Shown: in pieces, positions 8,571 through 17,103 of the stretch
Layout of the letters: each line of letters begins with the position of its first letter
Position numbering within the stretch: position 1 is the stretch's first letter
Position numbers and translations under genes: made by a program
Source of the DNA: JASHPR01 sp963795055
Lineage (GTDB): Bacteria > Actinomycetota > Actinomycetes > Streptosporangiales > Streptosporangiaceae
Length of the DNA: 64,000 bases
Direction: 5' to 3'
NCBI GenBank assembly: GCA_963795055.1
Contig: CAWCGJ010000011.1
Location: 62,001-126,000 of the forward strand
The notes under the pieces: model-generated
What the model saw: the letters and a program-made list of their open reading frames with translations, nothing else
What the model was told of the DNA's origin: nothing
Databases searched by the model: none

Positions 8571-9861
8571 CTTCACCGTTGAGATCTCCCAGAACGAGTA
8601 CGTTCCCGAAGGCGGCGACGACATCAACGCCATTGTCACGGTGACGTCGTCGGCATCCGAAGGCGGCGGGCGGCCCGCGGCCGCCGCGGACCAGGGCAGC
8701 GCGGAGATCATCATCATCGACTGCTCCGGATCCATGAGATCGCCGCAGACCAAGATCGCCGAGGCTCGCGCGGCCACCGCGGCGGCCGTGGACGTGATCC
8801 GCGACGGCGTGGCGTTCGCCGTGGTCGCGGGCACCGACCAGGCGCAGCCCGTATTCCCCCATGACGGCAGCCTGGCCGTGGCCGACGCGGAGACCAGGCA
8901 GTCCGCGAAGCAAGCCGTGGCCGGCCTGCTGCCCCGCGGCGGAACCGCAATCGGGCAGTGGCTGCGCCTCGCCCACTCCATGTTCACCAGCCATCCCGCC
9001 TCGCTCCGCCACGCCATCCTGCTCACCGACGGCCGGAACGAGCACGAGACCCCCGAGCAGCTCGCCGCGGCGATCAGCCTGTGCGAAGGGGTGTTCAGCT
9101 GCGACTGCCGGGGCGTCGGCACCGACTGGGAGGTCGCCGAGCTCCGCCGGATCTCCTCCGCCCTGCTCGGCACCGTCGACATCGTCCCTGATCCGGCCGG
9201 GCTCGCCGCCGATTTCGCCGCCATGATGGAAACCGCCATGGGCAAGCAGGTCGCCGACGTATCCCTGCGGGTGTGGACGCCGCAGCACGCGACGGTCCAG
9301 TTTCTCAAGCAGGTCGCACCCGTGGTCGAGGAACTCACGGGCCGGCGCGCCCAGTCCGGCCCGCAGGCCGGCGACTACCCGACCGGGGCGTGGGGGGCCG
9401 GCGAAAGCCGCGACTACCACCTGCGCGTCCGGGTCGTTCCCGGCGCCATCGGACAGGAGATGCTGGCCGCCCGGGTGAGCCTGGTGGCCACCATGCCGTC
9501 CGGCCCGGAGGTGCTCGGCCAGGGAAATGTGCTGGCCAAGTGGACCGATGACGAAGCCCTGTCGACGAAGATCAACGCCAACGTCGCCCATTACACCGGG
9601 CAGGCCGAGCTGGCCCAGGTGATCCAGGAAGGGCTGGAGGCCCGCAAGGCGGGCAACGAGGACCTGGCCACGGCCAAGCTGGGCCGGGCGGTGGCGCTGG
9701 CCGAACAGTCGGGCAACGACGACACCGCCAAGCTGCTGGCCAAGGTGGTCGACGTGGTGGACCCGGCAACGGGGACTGTCCGCCTGAAGAAGAAGGTCGA
9801 CGACGCCGATGAGATGGCGCTCGACACCAGGTCGACCAAGACGGTCAGGACCAGGAAGTAG
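8557..9861 (+). CDS. VWA-domain protein of the kinase operon
   Basis: This 434-residue protein has no signal peptide. A von Willebrand A domain (about residues 48-220) has an intact MIDAS: DCSGSM (Asp55, Ser57, Ser59), a Thr in RGGTAIG and Asp in LLTDGR. A beta-rich middle part and a helical C-terminus follow, ending in a basic tail. VWA domains bind partners through a metal ion, so an assembly or regulatory role is likely, not catalysis. The start overlaps the phosphatase by 14 nt, so expression is coupled. VWA genes next to PP2C, FHA and kinase genes are a recurrent actinobacterial theme. The sequence does not show which protein it binds. Confidence 0.85.
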   Translation: MSQPDFTVEISQNEYVPEGGDDINAIVTVTSSASEGGGRPAAAADQGSAEIIIIDCSGSMRSPQTKIAEARAATAAAVDVIRDGVAFAVVAGTDQAQPVFPHDGSLAVADAETRQSAKQAVAGLLPRGGTAIGQWLRLAHSMFTSHPASLRHAILLTDGRNEHETPEQLAAAISLCEGVFSCDCRGVGTDWEVAELRRISSALLGTVDIVPDPAGLAADFAAMMETAMGKQVADVSLRVWTPQHATVQFLKQVAPVVEELTGRRAQSGPQAGDYPTGAWGAGESRDYHLRVRVVPGAIGQEMLAARVSLVATMPSGPEVLGQGNVLAKWTDDEALSTKINANVAHYTGQAELAQVIQEGLEARKAGNEDLATAKLGRAVALAEQSGNDDTAKLLAKVVDVVDPATGTVRLKKKVDDADEMALDTRSTKTVRTRK

Positions 9862-9872
9862 GCGAGGCCAGC

Positions 9873-10640
9873 ATGCCGACCTGTCCAACAGGACACGACA
9901 GCGCGAGCACCGACTTCTGCGACGTGTGCGGGATGCGCATCGACAACCCGGCCCCGGCTTCCGTCCCGGCCCCGGCCCAGGCTTCCGCCCTGACCCCGGC
10001 CCCGGCGCAGGCCTCCGCCCTGACCCCGGCCCCGGCGCAGGCCTCCGTCCCGGTCCGGGCCCCGGGCCCGGCAGCGTCGGCTCAGGCGGCCCCAGCTCAG
10101 GCGCCGCCGGGTCAAGCCGACCCGGACCGGTCCGCCGCTGTCCCCGGCCGCGTAGCCACGGCGCCGAGCTACGTCGCCACCGCGCCGAGCCAGGTGGTCG
10201 CAGGACCGGGCGAGAGCGTCGCATCGGGTGCCGCGGCCACGGCCGAGTGGACGGCCGTGGTGACCGCGGACCGCGCGTACTTCGACCGCGTGATCGCCGC
10301 CAGCGGCCCGGACGCCGCGGCCGTCCAGTTTCCCGCCTACTGCCCGGAGCGCCGGTTCCGGCTCTTCGGACCCGAGATGCGCATCGGCCGGCGCAGCCCT
10401 TCCCGCGGCCTTGAGCCGGAGATCGACCTGACCGGTCCGCCCACCGATCCGGGCGTTTCCCACCTGCACGCCGTCCTGGTCGCTGAAGAGGATGGCGCCT
10501 GGGCGGTCTTCGACCCGGGATCCGCGAACGGCACGCTGGTCAACGGCCGGGAGATGGCGGCCGGATCCCGGGTGCGGCTGCATGACGGGGACCGCATCTG
10601 CGTGGGCGCGTGGACCATGCTGGCGATCCGGACCGACTGA
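9873..10640 (+). CDS. Zinc-ribbon/FHA-domain protein, last gene of the kinase operon
   Basis: This 255-residue protein has an N-terminal zinc-ribbon-like unit (CPTGHDS...DFCDVCG), a Pro/Ala linker built from repeats, an extended middle, and a C-terminal forkhead-associated domain from about residue 160. FHA landmarks are RIGRR, GVSHLHA and SANGTLVNG, the loops that grip phosphothreonine. It could read phosphorylation made by the kinase, or be its substrate as GarA is for PknG. GAGG lies 5 nt before ATG 9873 and the gap from the VWA gene is 11 nt. The linker contains three 30-bp tandem DNA copies and so may vary in length between strains. Confidence 0.85.
   Translation: MPTCPTGHDSASTDFCDVCGMRIDNPAPASVPAPAQASALTPAPAQASALTPAPAQASVPVRAPGPAASAQAAPAQAPPGQADPDRSAAVPGRVATAPSYVATAPSQVVAGPGESVASGAAATAEWTAVVTADRAYFDRVIAASGPDAAAVQFPAYCPERRFRLFGPEMRIGRRSPSRGLEPEIDLTGPPTDPGVSHLHAVLVAEEDGAWAVFDPGSANGTLVNGREMAAGSRVRLHDGDRICVGAWTMLAIRTD
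9961..10050 (+). repeat. Three 30-bp tandem repeats in the FHA gene linker
   Basis: Units at 9961-9990, 9991-10020 and 10021-10050. The last two differ by one base and the first is degenerate. Each encodes a ten-residue Pro/Ala/Ser unit (core PAPAQAS), so copy changes keep the frame. Confidence 0.85.
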
Positions 10641-10685
10641 GGTTCCGCGGCCTGGTGATCTACCCCGCCGTCCGCGGGCGGCCGG

Positions 10686-10973
10686 TCAGCCAGGGACGGT
10701 GACCACGGCTCCCTGGGCGTCTCGCATCTCGGCCGTCTCGTCGTCGAACCAGAGGCCGCCCTCGGCCAGGTAACGGAAGTGCAGCGTGGTCCCGGCCGAG
10801 ATGGTCACCACCGCACTCCGGACACCGTTCGCGCGCTTGCGGAGCGGGTGAGCGTAGGGGTCCCAGCCGTTGAAGTCGCCGACGACGGATACGGCCCCGA
10901 CTGGCTCCGTCGTAGGCAGCGCGAAGGTGACGCGGACGGCGCCGTTGCGCGTTGGCTTCGTTACCTTGATCAA
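10686..10973 (-). CDS. CBM48/isoamylase-N-like carbohydrate-binding protein
   Basis: This 95-residue stand-alone beta-sandwich resembles the glycogen-binding domain of AMPK beta subunits and glycogen branching enzymes. VGAVSVVGDFNGWDP is the hallmark, followed by HFRYLAEGGLWFDDE. Such small proteins probably bind alpha-glucans or act as regulators; no catalytic part is present. The start is a TTG at 10973 because GGAAGGAG sits 7 nt upstream, a strong ribosome site, while upstream in-frame starts lack one. It converges on the FHA gene with 45 nt between the stops. Confidence 0.8.
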   Translation of the reverse strand: MIKVTKPTRNGAVRVTFALPTTEPVGAVSVVGDFNGWDPYAHPLRKRANGVRSAVVTISAGTTLHFRYLAEGGLWFDDETAEMRDAQGAVVTVPG

Positions 10974-11141
10974 TTGTCGGCTCCTTCCGGCGTTTCCCGT
11001 TGAGCCGCCTGTCGCCGGCGCTGGTCCCGGGCTACGCGGCATCGGGCGGCACCAGCATGCGGGACCGTTGTGTGGTTCCCGTGTCCTGCGTGCTACACCC
11101 GGGTAAACGAGCGAGTCCGCGAGCGGCTGCGGCCCGTTGCG

Positions 11142-11933
11142 TCATCCCCCGGCGGTGACGAGAGCCTCGTCGCCGATGGCGGCCCGGACCCGCAGCCGCG
11201 CCTGGTGCAGTCGGCTCTTGAAGGCGGGCTGGCTGACGCCGGCGATCTCCGCCGCCTCCTGCGTGGAGAACCCTTCGACATCGCGCAGCACGATCGCGGT
11301 CCGCAGCGCGGGCGGCAGCTCGGCCAGCGCCCGGCCGAGGGCCATGCGCAGCTCACTGACCTCGGCCTGCCGGGACGGGTCATCAGCCGGAGACCCGGGC
11401 AATAGCAGTTCCTGGTCCCTGATCGCCACGCCCGCGGGCCGGCGGGCCCGCTTGCCCAGCGCGCGGTTGGCCTCGTTGACCGCGATCCGGTACAGCCAGG
11501 TGAAATAGCTGGATCGGCCCTGGAAGCGGGTGATGCCCTGCCAGGCGCGCAGCATGACTTCCTGGGCCACGTCCTCGGCTTCGGCGCGGTCGCCGAGCAA
11601 CCGCAACAGCAGCATGAACAGGCGATCGGCGTACGCGCTGGACAGTTGCTCAAAGGCACCGACATCCCCGGCCTGGGCCCGGGCGACCAGTTCCGCCTCC
11701 GTGGCCGGGGCGTCTGCAGCCGGGGACCTCGTAGCCGAGGAAGTGGCCGGGGATTCTGTGGCCGGGGAAGTGGCCAACGACTCTGTGCGTGGGGAGTCTG
11801 CCATCGGGGCGTCTGCAGCTGGCGAGGTAGCTGGGGAGCTCGTGCCCGGGGAGCCCATGCCCGGGGAGCCCGTCGCCGTGGAATCCGTGGCCGCAGGTTC
11901 CGGGGCGCGCTCATCCCGCGCCGGCGGCGTCAC
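11142..11933 (-). CDS. ECF-type RNA polymerase sigma factor with Ser/Thr/Pro-rich N-terminal extension
   Basis: This is a 263-residue sigma-70 family protein. Region 2 is in the middle (AEAEDVAQEVMLRAW, GRSSYFTWLYRIAVNEA) and region 4 near the C-terminus (FSTQEAAEIAGVSQPAFKSR). It directs RNA polymerase to a dedicated promoter set. Unusually, about 80 residues of low-complexity Ser/Thr/Ala/Pro sequence, encoded by degenerate DNA repeats, precede region 2. GTG 11933 overlaps the anti-sigma stop (GTGA), which argues for it as start, but internal ATGs in the low-complexity stretch could also serve. The gene follows its anti-sigma partner, the reverse of the usual order. Confidence 0.85.
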   Translation of the reverse strand: MTPPARDERAPEPAATDSTATGSPGMGSPGTSSPATSPAADAPMADSPRTESLATSPATESPATSSATRSPAADAPATEAELVARAQAGDVGAFEQLSSAYADRLFMLLLRLLGDRAEAEDVAQEVMLRAWQGITRFQGRSSYFTWLYRIAVNEANRALGKRARRPAGVAIRDQELLLPGSPADDPSRQAEVSELRMALGRALAELPPALRTAIVLRDVEGFSTQEAAEIAGVSQPAFKSRLHQARLRVRAAIGDEALVTAGG

Positions 11934-12205
11934 GCGCCGCGAGGCGAGGGAGAGCCGCCGCCCCCGGCCGGGCGGACCCGGTCGAAGATGCTGACAGGCG
12001 CGCGCACCCCCGCCAGCCCGTCCAGTCCTTGGACCGTGTACACGAGGGCGCGCATCGCGCGGATACCACGCCCGCATTCGACGCAATCCCGCGCGTGGCG
12101 GAACAGGCGGCGCCGGGCGCGGGGGTTCAGGTCCCCCTCGACGTAGTGCGAGAGGTGCTGCTGCGACCACCGGTGGTCATCATTGCGGCCAGGTATGCCC
12201 ACCAC
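11930..12205 (-). CDS. Small zinc-finger (ZAS-type) anti-sigma factor
   Basis: This 91-residue soluble protein has H-x3-C-x2-C (RHARDCVECGRG), the signature of zinc-binding anti-sigma factors, with an upstream His (QQHLSHYVEG) as likely fourth ligand. There is no TM segment, so it probably senses a cytoplasmic redox or zinc signal. It should bind the sigma factor encoded immediately downstream with a 4-nt overlap. Two adjacent GTG codons (12205 and 12202) follow AGGAGG; the second has the better spacing. An imperfect 12-bp inverted repeat lies just upstream and may be a control site. Confidence 0.8.
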   Translation of the reverse strand: MVGIPGRNDDHRWSQQHLSHYVEGDLNPRARRRLFRHARDCVECGRGIRAMRALVYTVQGLDGLAGVRAPVSIFDRVRPAGGGGSPSPRGA

Positions 12206-12228
12206 GCCTCCTGTTATGGCTCAGGACC

Positions 12229-12258
12229 GGGCTACTGCCGTAGTCACGGTAGTAGCCC
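12229..12258. promoter_or_regulatory. Inverted repeat upstream of anti-sigma/sigma operon
   Basis: Twelve-base arms (left GGGCTACTGCCG, right CGGTAGTAGCCC) with one mismatch flank a 6-nt spacer, 24 nt upstream of the anti-sigma start. The position suits an operator or a leader hairpin; the binding protein is unknown. Confidence 0.5.
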
Positions 12259-12303
12259 CATCCGAGGGCGAGCCGGTCGACACGGCCAGCGAGTAGCCGT
12301 GCG

Positions 12304-12353
12304 CACAAATGTACCGTTCGGCAGGCTATAGCAGGCTTTTCGGTACATTTGTG
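12304..12353. promoter_or_regulatory. Perfect 13-bp inverted repeat with nested direct repeat
   Basis: CACAAATGTACCG at 12304-12316 is answered exactly by its complement at 12341-12353. The 24-nt spacer holds a direct repeat, GCAGGCT, twice with a 3-nt gap. The arms are AT-richer than anything nearby. It lies between the msrB stop and the anti-sigma/sigma operon start. It is either a paired operator for a dimeric repressor or a large hairpin. Confidence 0.55.
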
Positions 12354-12399
12354 AGCCTCCAGGCGGCGGCTGGCGCGTGTGTCGGCTGACTGTCGTCCG

Positions 12400-12837
12400 T
12401 TACTCCTCCGCTGCCGCGGGCTCGAAGGTCAGCGAGCAGGAGTTGATGCAGTACCGGTCGCCGGTCTTGGTAGGGCCGTCGTCGAAGACATGGCCCAGGT
12501 GACCGCCGCAGCGTCGGCAGACGACCTCGGTGCGGCGCATGAACAGGCTGTTGTCCGGCCGGAGCTCGACCGCCTCAGCAATTGTGGGCTCGTCGAAGCT
12601 GGGCCACCCGGTGCCCGAGTCGAACTTGGCGTCCGAGCGGAACAGCTCGGCGCCACAGCCGGCGCACCGGTAGGAGCCGTCCTCGTGGTTGTGGACGTAC
12701 TCGCCGGTGAACGGCCGCTCGGTGTGCGCCTTGCGCAGGACGCTGTACTGCATGGGAGTCAGCTCCTGGCGCCACTGATCTTCGGTCTTGGTGATCTCGC
12801 GAGCGGCAGCCTCGGTGTTGGCGCGGGTCTTGCGCAT
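12400..12837 (-). CDS. msrB: Peptide-methionine (R)-S-oxide reductase MsrB
   Basis: This 145-residue cytoplasmic enzyme reduces methionine-R-sulfoxide in proteins using thioredoxin-type donors. Family marks are all present: zinc CxxC pairs Cys58/61 and Cys107/110, the GTGWPSF loop, GHLGHVFDDGP, and catalytic Cys130 in RYCINSCS. Cys134 is an extra Cys in the position that is normally Ala. The start at 12837 has AAGGGA about 8 nt upstream; an ATG ten codons earlier is less well placed. The 5' gap to the next gene (12838-13188, about 350 nt) shows no convincing gene. The neighbouring zinc anti-sigma/sigma pair would fit an oxidative-stress context. Confidence 0.95.
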   Translation of the reverse strand: MRKTRANTEAAAREITKTEDQWRQELTPMQYSVLRKAHTERPFTGEYVHNHEDGSYRCAGCGAELFRSDAKFDSGTGWPSFDEPTIAEAVELRPDNSLFMRRTEVVCRRCGGHLGHVFDDGPTKTGDRYCINSCSLTFEPAAAEE

Positions 12838-13188
12838 CTGATGGTTCCCTTCTCTCTTGTCCATCACTTGATTAGACCCGCGCCCGCGCCAAACGATTTT
12901 CCGGCGGCAGATTCGGCGCCAGCCTGGCTGATCGACTGCGTGGACGATTCCCAGTCAATACGACTTCGAGAATCGTCCGTGCCACGCGATCATGACCGGC
13001 GCGTCCGGGCTGCAGACCGTCGCCAGTCCCGCCTGAACTAGCGGCGCGATCCGTGCCACGCTCCGCCAACTCCACCAGGTTGCTGAGTTCGGGATGGCGG
13101 AGGCATGCTGTCGTAAGGCGGCAGAGGCGACGTGCGGCACAGCTTCCTTCTGGCACGCGGGCAGGCTCTGCCGTTCGGAGGTGAGCCC

Positions 13189-13470
13189 ATGACCAGTCCA
13201 CGCGGGGGGCAAAACCGGGCCCTGGGCGTCTGGGGCACCAGGGCGTACGCCTGGAGCGGCGAGGAGCGGCCGCGCGCCGCGGGCTTCCCCATCGACCCGT
13301 CCGGGCGCCAGCGGGTGCTGGGCTTCCCGGCCGACTCGGCCGGAGCAGGCCACCACGACCGGTTCCCCAGGCACGACCGCTTCTGGCTGGGCCCAGTCTG
13401 GCGGCGCAGGCTCGTGAAGGCGGCCGTGGCGATCGTGCGCGAGGAAGGAAAGCAAGGCCGCAGCAGCTGA
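13189..13470 (+). CDS. Small hypothetical protein
   Basis: This 93-residue frame is rich in Arg, Trp and Gly and ends in a basic helix-like tail. It starts at an ATG with GGAGGTGA only 5 nt away, a strong ribosome site, and its third codon positions are almost all G or C. No family is recognised and there are no TM segments or metal motifs. It could be a real small gene just upstream of the ferredoxin oxidoreductase (gap 92 nt) or a chance frame. An overlapping reverse-strand frame looks worse because it lacks a ribosome site. Confidence 0.45.
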   Translation: MTSPRGGQNRALGVWGTRAYAWSGEERPRAAGFPIDPSGRQRVLGFPADSAGAGHHDRFPRHDRFWLGPVWRRRLVKAAVAIVREEGKQGRSS

Positions 13471-13562
13471 CCGCCGCGGTTGGCGGAACCCGGCGCTGTG
13501 CCGCACCCTGGGAGGGACCCCTGAAGGGCCCGCCCAGGCCAGCGCACGTCCGAGGAGCCGCG

Positions 13563-16500
13563 ATGACCGCCACCGTCAGCAACAGCCCTGCGGACTTCGA
13601 CCTCGACGCGAAGTACCGGGTCACCGACGGCGGCGTGCTCCTCACCGGGATCCAGGCCCTCGCCCGGGTGGTGTTCGACCAGATCCGCGCGGACCGGCGG
13701 CGGGGCCTGCGCACCGCCGCGTTCGTCAGCGGCTACCCGGGGTCGCCGCTGGGCAGCTTCGACCAGACCCTGCAACGCACCGGCGCGCTGCTGGCCGAGC
13801 ACGACGTGCACTGGGTTCCGGGAGTAAACGAGGACCTGGCCGCCACGGCCGTGTGGGGCAGCCAGCAGGACAACCTGGCGCCGCTGCAAAAGCACGACGG
13901 GGTCATCGGCATGTGGTACGGCAAGGCGCCCGGCGTGGACCGCTGCGGCGACGTATTCCGGCACGCCAACCTGCACGGCGTCGGCACCAACGGCGGCGTG
14001 ATCTGCGCGGCGGGCGACGACCCGCAGTCCAAGTCGTCCACCCTGCCGGGCGCGAGCGAGGCGGCGCTGTACGACGCGGGAATGCCGATCCTCGTGCCGG
14101 GCACCGTCCAGGAGGTGCTCGATCTCGGCCGTCACGGCTACGAAATGTCGCGCTACACCGGCTGCTGGACCGGGCTGAAGATCGTCACCGCGGTCGCGGA
14201 CGGGCTCGGCTCGGCCGACGTCGCCCCCGGCCGGATCTCGCCCGCGTACCCCGAGCTGTCTTTCGACGGCCAGCCGTGGCGGTACAAGCAGCTGCCCACC
14301 TTCTTCCTGCCGCACACCGTCGAGCTCGAGACCGAGCTGTACGAGCGCCGGCACCCCGCGGCGCAGGCGTACGCGGCCGAGAACGAGATCAACGTGGTGG
14401 AGGTCGAGCCGGGCGACGCGTGGCTGACGATCCTGTCCTCCGGCCGCACCTACCGCGAGGTCCGCCAGGCCCTGGCCGGCCTGGGCCTGGCCCGCGACCA
14501 GGAGGTCCGCGACGCCGGAATCCGGCTGGTCCGGCTCGGGATGATCTACCCGCTGGAGCCGGGCATCGTCCGGGCCGCCGCCCGGGGCGTCGCGGAGATC
14601 CTGGTCGTCGAGGAGAAGCGCTCGTTCGTCGAGCGCTTCGTCCGCGAGTACCTGTACGACCAGGCGGAGCGGCCCCGGGTGACCGGCAAGCGGGACGACC
14701 GGGACGCGCCGCTGATCCCGCCGGGCGGCGAGCTGACCGCCGACCGGCTGCGCCCGCTGCTGGCCCGGCGGCTGGAACAACGGCTGGCCACGCCGCTGAT
14801 CGTTGCGGAAGCGAATCCTGCCCCGGAGCGCGCCCGGCTGACCATCATCCCGAACGCCGCGCCCCGCACGGCGGCGTTCTGCAGCGGCTGTCCGCACAAC
14901 CGGTCCACCCTCCCAGGGGCTGGGTCGCCGGTCGGCGGCGGCGTGGGCTGCCACGCCATGGTCATGTGGCTGGACCGCGGCGCCGTCTCCTACAACCAGA
15001 TGGGCGGCGAGGGCGCGCAGTGGATCGGCCGCGCGCCGTTCGCCGACGTCCCGCACTTCGTGCAGAACGTGGGGGACGGGACGTTCTTCCACTCCGGCAG
15101 CCTGGCCGTGCGCGCGGCGGTGTCCGCCGGAATGACGATGACCTTCAAGGTCCTCTATAACGGCGTGGTCGCGATGACCGGTGGGCAGGACCCCGCCGGG
15201 CAGCTCGACGTGCCGCACCTGTGCCAGGCCATGGCCGCCGAGGGCGTGGCCCGCACCATCGTGGTGAGCGACGACCCGTCTCGCTACCGCCGCGCGGCCC
15301 TGCCCGCGGGCACGAAGGTGTGGGGCCGGGACCGGCTCGCCGAGGCCGAGCGCGCCCTGGCCAAGGTGCCGGGCGTCACCCTGATCGTGTACGACCAGGC
15401 GTGCGCCGCCGAGCTGCGCCGGCTGCGCAAGCGCGGGAAGGCCCCCGAGCGCACCCGGCGCGTGGTCATCAACGAGGCGGTCTGCGAGGGGTGCGGCGAC
15501 TGCGGCGCCAAGTCCAGTTGCCTGTCCGTGCACCCGGTGGACACCGACCTGGGCCGCAAGACGCAGATCGACCAGGCGTCGTGCAATACCGACTACAGCT
15601 GCCTGGACGGCGACTGCCCGTCGTTCGTGACCGTGGCGGCTCCGCCGCGGGCGGGCGCCCGCGAGCGGCCGGCCCCGGAGCTGCCGGCCGACATTCCCGA
15701 GCCGCAGCGGCCCGCCGCCATCCCGGACGCCGGCGGGTACGGGATCGTGGCCACCGGCATCGGCGGCACCGGGGTGGTGACACTCAACCAGGTGCTCGCG
15801 ACCGCGGCGTTCCTGGAGGGGCTGCGGATCACCGGCCTGGACCAGACCGGGCTGAGCCAGAAGGCCGGCCCGGTCGTGTCCCACCTGCGGCTGTGGCCCC
15901 GGGACCCGGACGGGCCCGGCACCCCGGACGGGGCCAGCGCGGTGGGCGAGGAGTCGGCCGACCTGCTGCTGGCGCTCGACCTGCTGGTGGCGGCCGACCC
16001 GCAGCACCTGGTCCGGGCGAGCGCCGGCCGCACGGTTACCGTGGCCTCGACGTCCCTGGTGCCCACGGCCGGCATGGTCCGCGGCACGGCCGGCGCCCCC
16101 GACCTCGCGGCGCTGCTCGGCGCCGTGCGGGAGCGGACCAGGCCCGGCGGGCTGACCACGGTCGACACCGTGGCCCTGGCCACGGCCCTGTTCGGCGACG
16201 GCATCGCCGCGAACCTGATCGCGCTCGGCGCGGCCTACCAGGTCGGCGCGCTGCCCCTGTCGGCGTCGTCGATCGCACGGGCCATCGAGGTGAACGGCGT
16301 CGCGGTGCAGCGCAACCAGGCGGCCTTCCGCGCCGGGCGGCTGGCCGTGCACGACCCGGCCTGCCTGCCCGCGCCCCGCCGCGCCGGGGAGCTGCGCCGG
16401 GAGTCCGACCCCGCGCGGCTGTCGGCCGCGCGCCAGCTCGCGGCCCGGCACGGACTCGACGGCCCGGCCGCCGAGCGGGCCGTCCGGCACGCCGCCGAGC

Positions 16501-17090
16501 TGGCCGCCTACCAGGACATCCGGCTCGCCGCCCGCTACCTCGACCTGGTGGGCGCCGCGGCGCGGGCCGAGGCCGGACAGGCCGGGGCGGCCGGCGCGCT
16601 GGCCGAGGGGGTCGCCGCGGGATTCTTCCACCTGCTGGCCTACAAGGACGAGTACGAGGTGGCCCGGCTGCACCTGCTCCCCGAGTTCGACCAGGCCCTG
16701 GCCGAGGCGGTCGGGGGCGGGCGTGACGTCCGGTATCTGCTGCATCCCCCCCTGCTGCGGGCGCTGGGCCTGCAGCAGAAGATCGCCTTCCCGGCCCCGG
16801 TCATCCGGCCGGCCTTCCGCGTGCTGCGGGGCATGCGGCATCTGCGGGGGACCCCGGCCGACCCGTTCGGCTACACGAGGGTGCGCCGCACCGAGCGGCG
16901 GCTCGCGGCCGGGTACGAGGCCGAGGTCCGCGCCGCCCTGGCCGTCCTGTCACCCGCCAGTCACGCCGCCGCGGTCGAGCTGGCCCGGCTGCCCCTGTCC
17001 ATCCGGGGTTACGAGCAGATCAAGCTGGACGCGGTGGAACGCTACGAGGGCGAACTGGAGCGGCTGCGCCCCCAACTGCGCTCGACGTGA
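13563..17090 (+). CDS. Fused indolepyruvate ferredoxin oxidoreductase family protein
   Basis: This 1175-residue oxidoreductase is of the 2-oxoacid:ferredoxin type. It decarboxylates aryl-pyruvates or related 2-oxoacids with CoA and passes electrons to ferredoxin. The N-terminal half is the pyrimidine-binding/transketolase-like part (AAFVSGYPGSPLGSFD). The middle carries the TPP/pyrophosphate region (GGVGCHAMVMWLD, NQMGGEGAQWIG). Fe-S cysteines follow (CEGCGDCGAKSSC and CNTDYSCLDGDCPSF). The C-terminal part contains the gamma-type domain (GIVATGIGGTGVVTLNQVL) and a helical tail. All parts of the archaeal IorA/IorB pair are thus on one chain, as is usual in aerobic actinobacteria. It stands alone on its strand; a convergent Rieske gene starts 13 nt after its stop. 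Confidence 0.92.
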   Translation: MTATVSNSPADFDLDAKYRVTDGGVLLTGIQALARVVFDQIRADRRRGLRTAAFVSGYPGSPLGSFDQTLQRTGALLAEHDVHWVPGVNEDLAATAVWGSQQDNLAPLQKHDGVIGMWYGKAPGVDRCGDVFRHANLHGVGTNGGVICAAGDDPQSKSSTLPGASEAALYDAGMPILVPGTVQEVLDLGRHGYEMSRYTGCWTGLKIVTAVADGLGSADVAPGRISPAYPELSFDGQPWRYKQLPTFFLPHTVELETELYERRHPAAQAYAAENEINVVEVEPGDAWLTILSSGRTYREVRQALAGLGLARDQEVRDAGIRLVRLGMIYPLEPGIVRAAARGVAEILVVEEKRSFVERFVREYLYDQAERPRVTGKRDDRDAPLIPPGGELTADRLRPLLARRLEQRLATPLIVAEANPAPERARLTIIPNAAPRTAAFCSGCPHNRSTLPGAGSPVGGGVGCHAMVMWLDRGAVSYNQMGGEGAQWIGRAPFADVPHFVQNVGDGTFFHSGSLAVRAAVSAGMTMTFKVLYNGVVAMTGGQDPAGQLDVPHLCQAMAAEGVARTIVVSDDPSRYRRAALPAGTKVWGRDRLAEAERALAKVPGVTLIVYDQACAAELRRLRKRGKAPERTRRVVINEAVCEGCGDCGAKSSCLSVHPVDTDLGRKTQIDQASCNTDYSCLDGDCPSFVTVAAPPRAGARERPAPELPADIPEPQRPAAIPDAGGYGIVATGIGGTGVVTLNQVLATAAFLEGLRITGLDQTGLSQKAGPVVSHLRLWPRDPDGPGTPDGASAVGEESADLLLALDLLVAADPQHLVRASAGRTVTVASTSLVPTAGMVRGTAGAPDLAALLGAVRERTRPGGLTTVDTVALATALFGDGIAANLIALGAAYQVGALPLSASSIARAIEVNGVAVQRNQAAFRAGRLAVHDPACLPAPRRAGELRRESDPARLSAARQLAARHGLDGPAAERAVRHAAELAAYQDIRLAARYLDLVGAAARAEAGQAGAAGALAEGVAAGFFHLLAYKDEYEVARLHLLPEFDQALAEAVGGGRDVRYLLHPPLLRALGLQQKIAFPAPVIRPAFRVLRGMRHLRGTPADPFGYTRVRRTERRLAAGYEAEVRAALAVLSPASHAAAVELARLPLSIRGYEQIKLDAVERYEGELERLRPQLRST

Positions 17091-17103
17091 ACAAGTGGGG
17101 TGA

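Noticed and set aside
13038..16841. Very long open frame antisense to the indolepyruvate oxidoreductase
   Set aside because: It is Arg/Gly/Pro-rich with no family marks; such antisense frames follow from GC bias, and the plus-strand gene has full Fe-S and TPP motifs.
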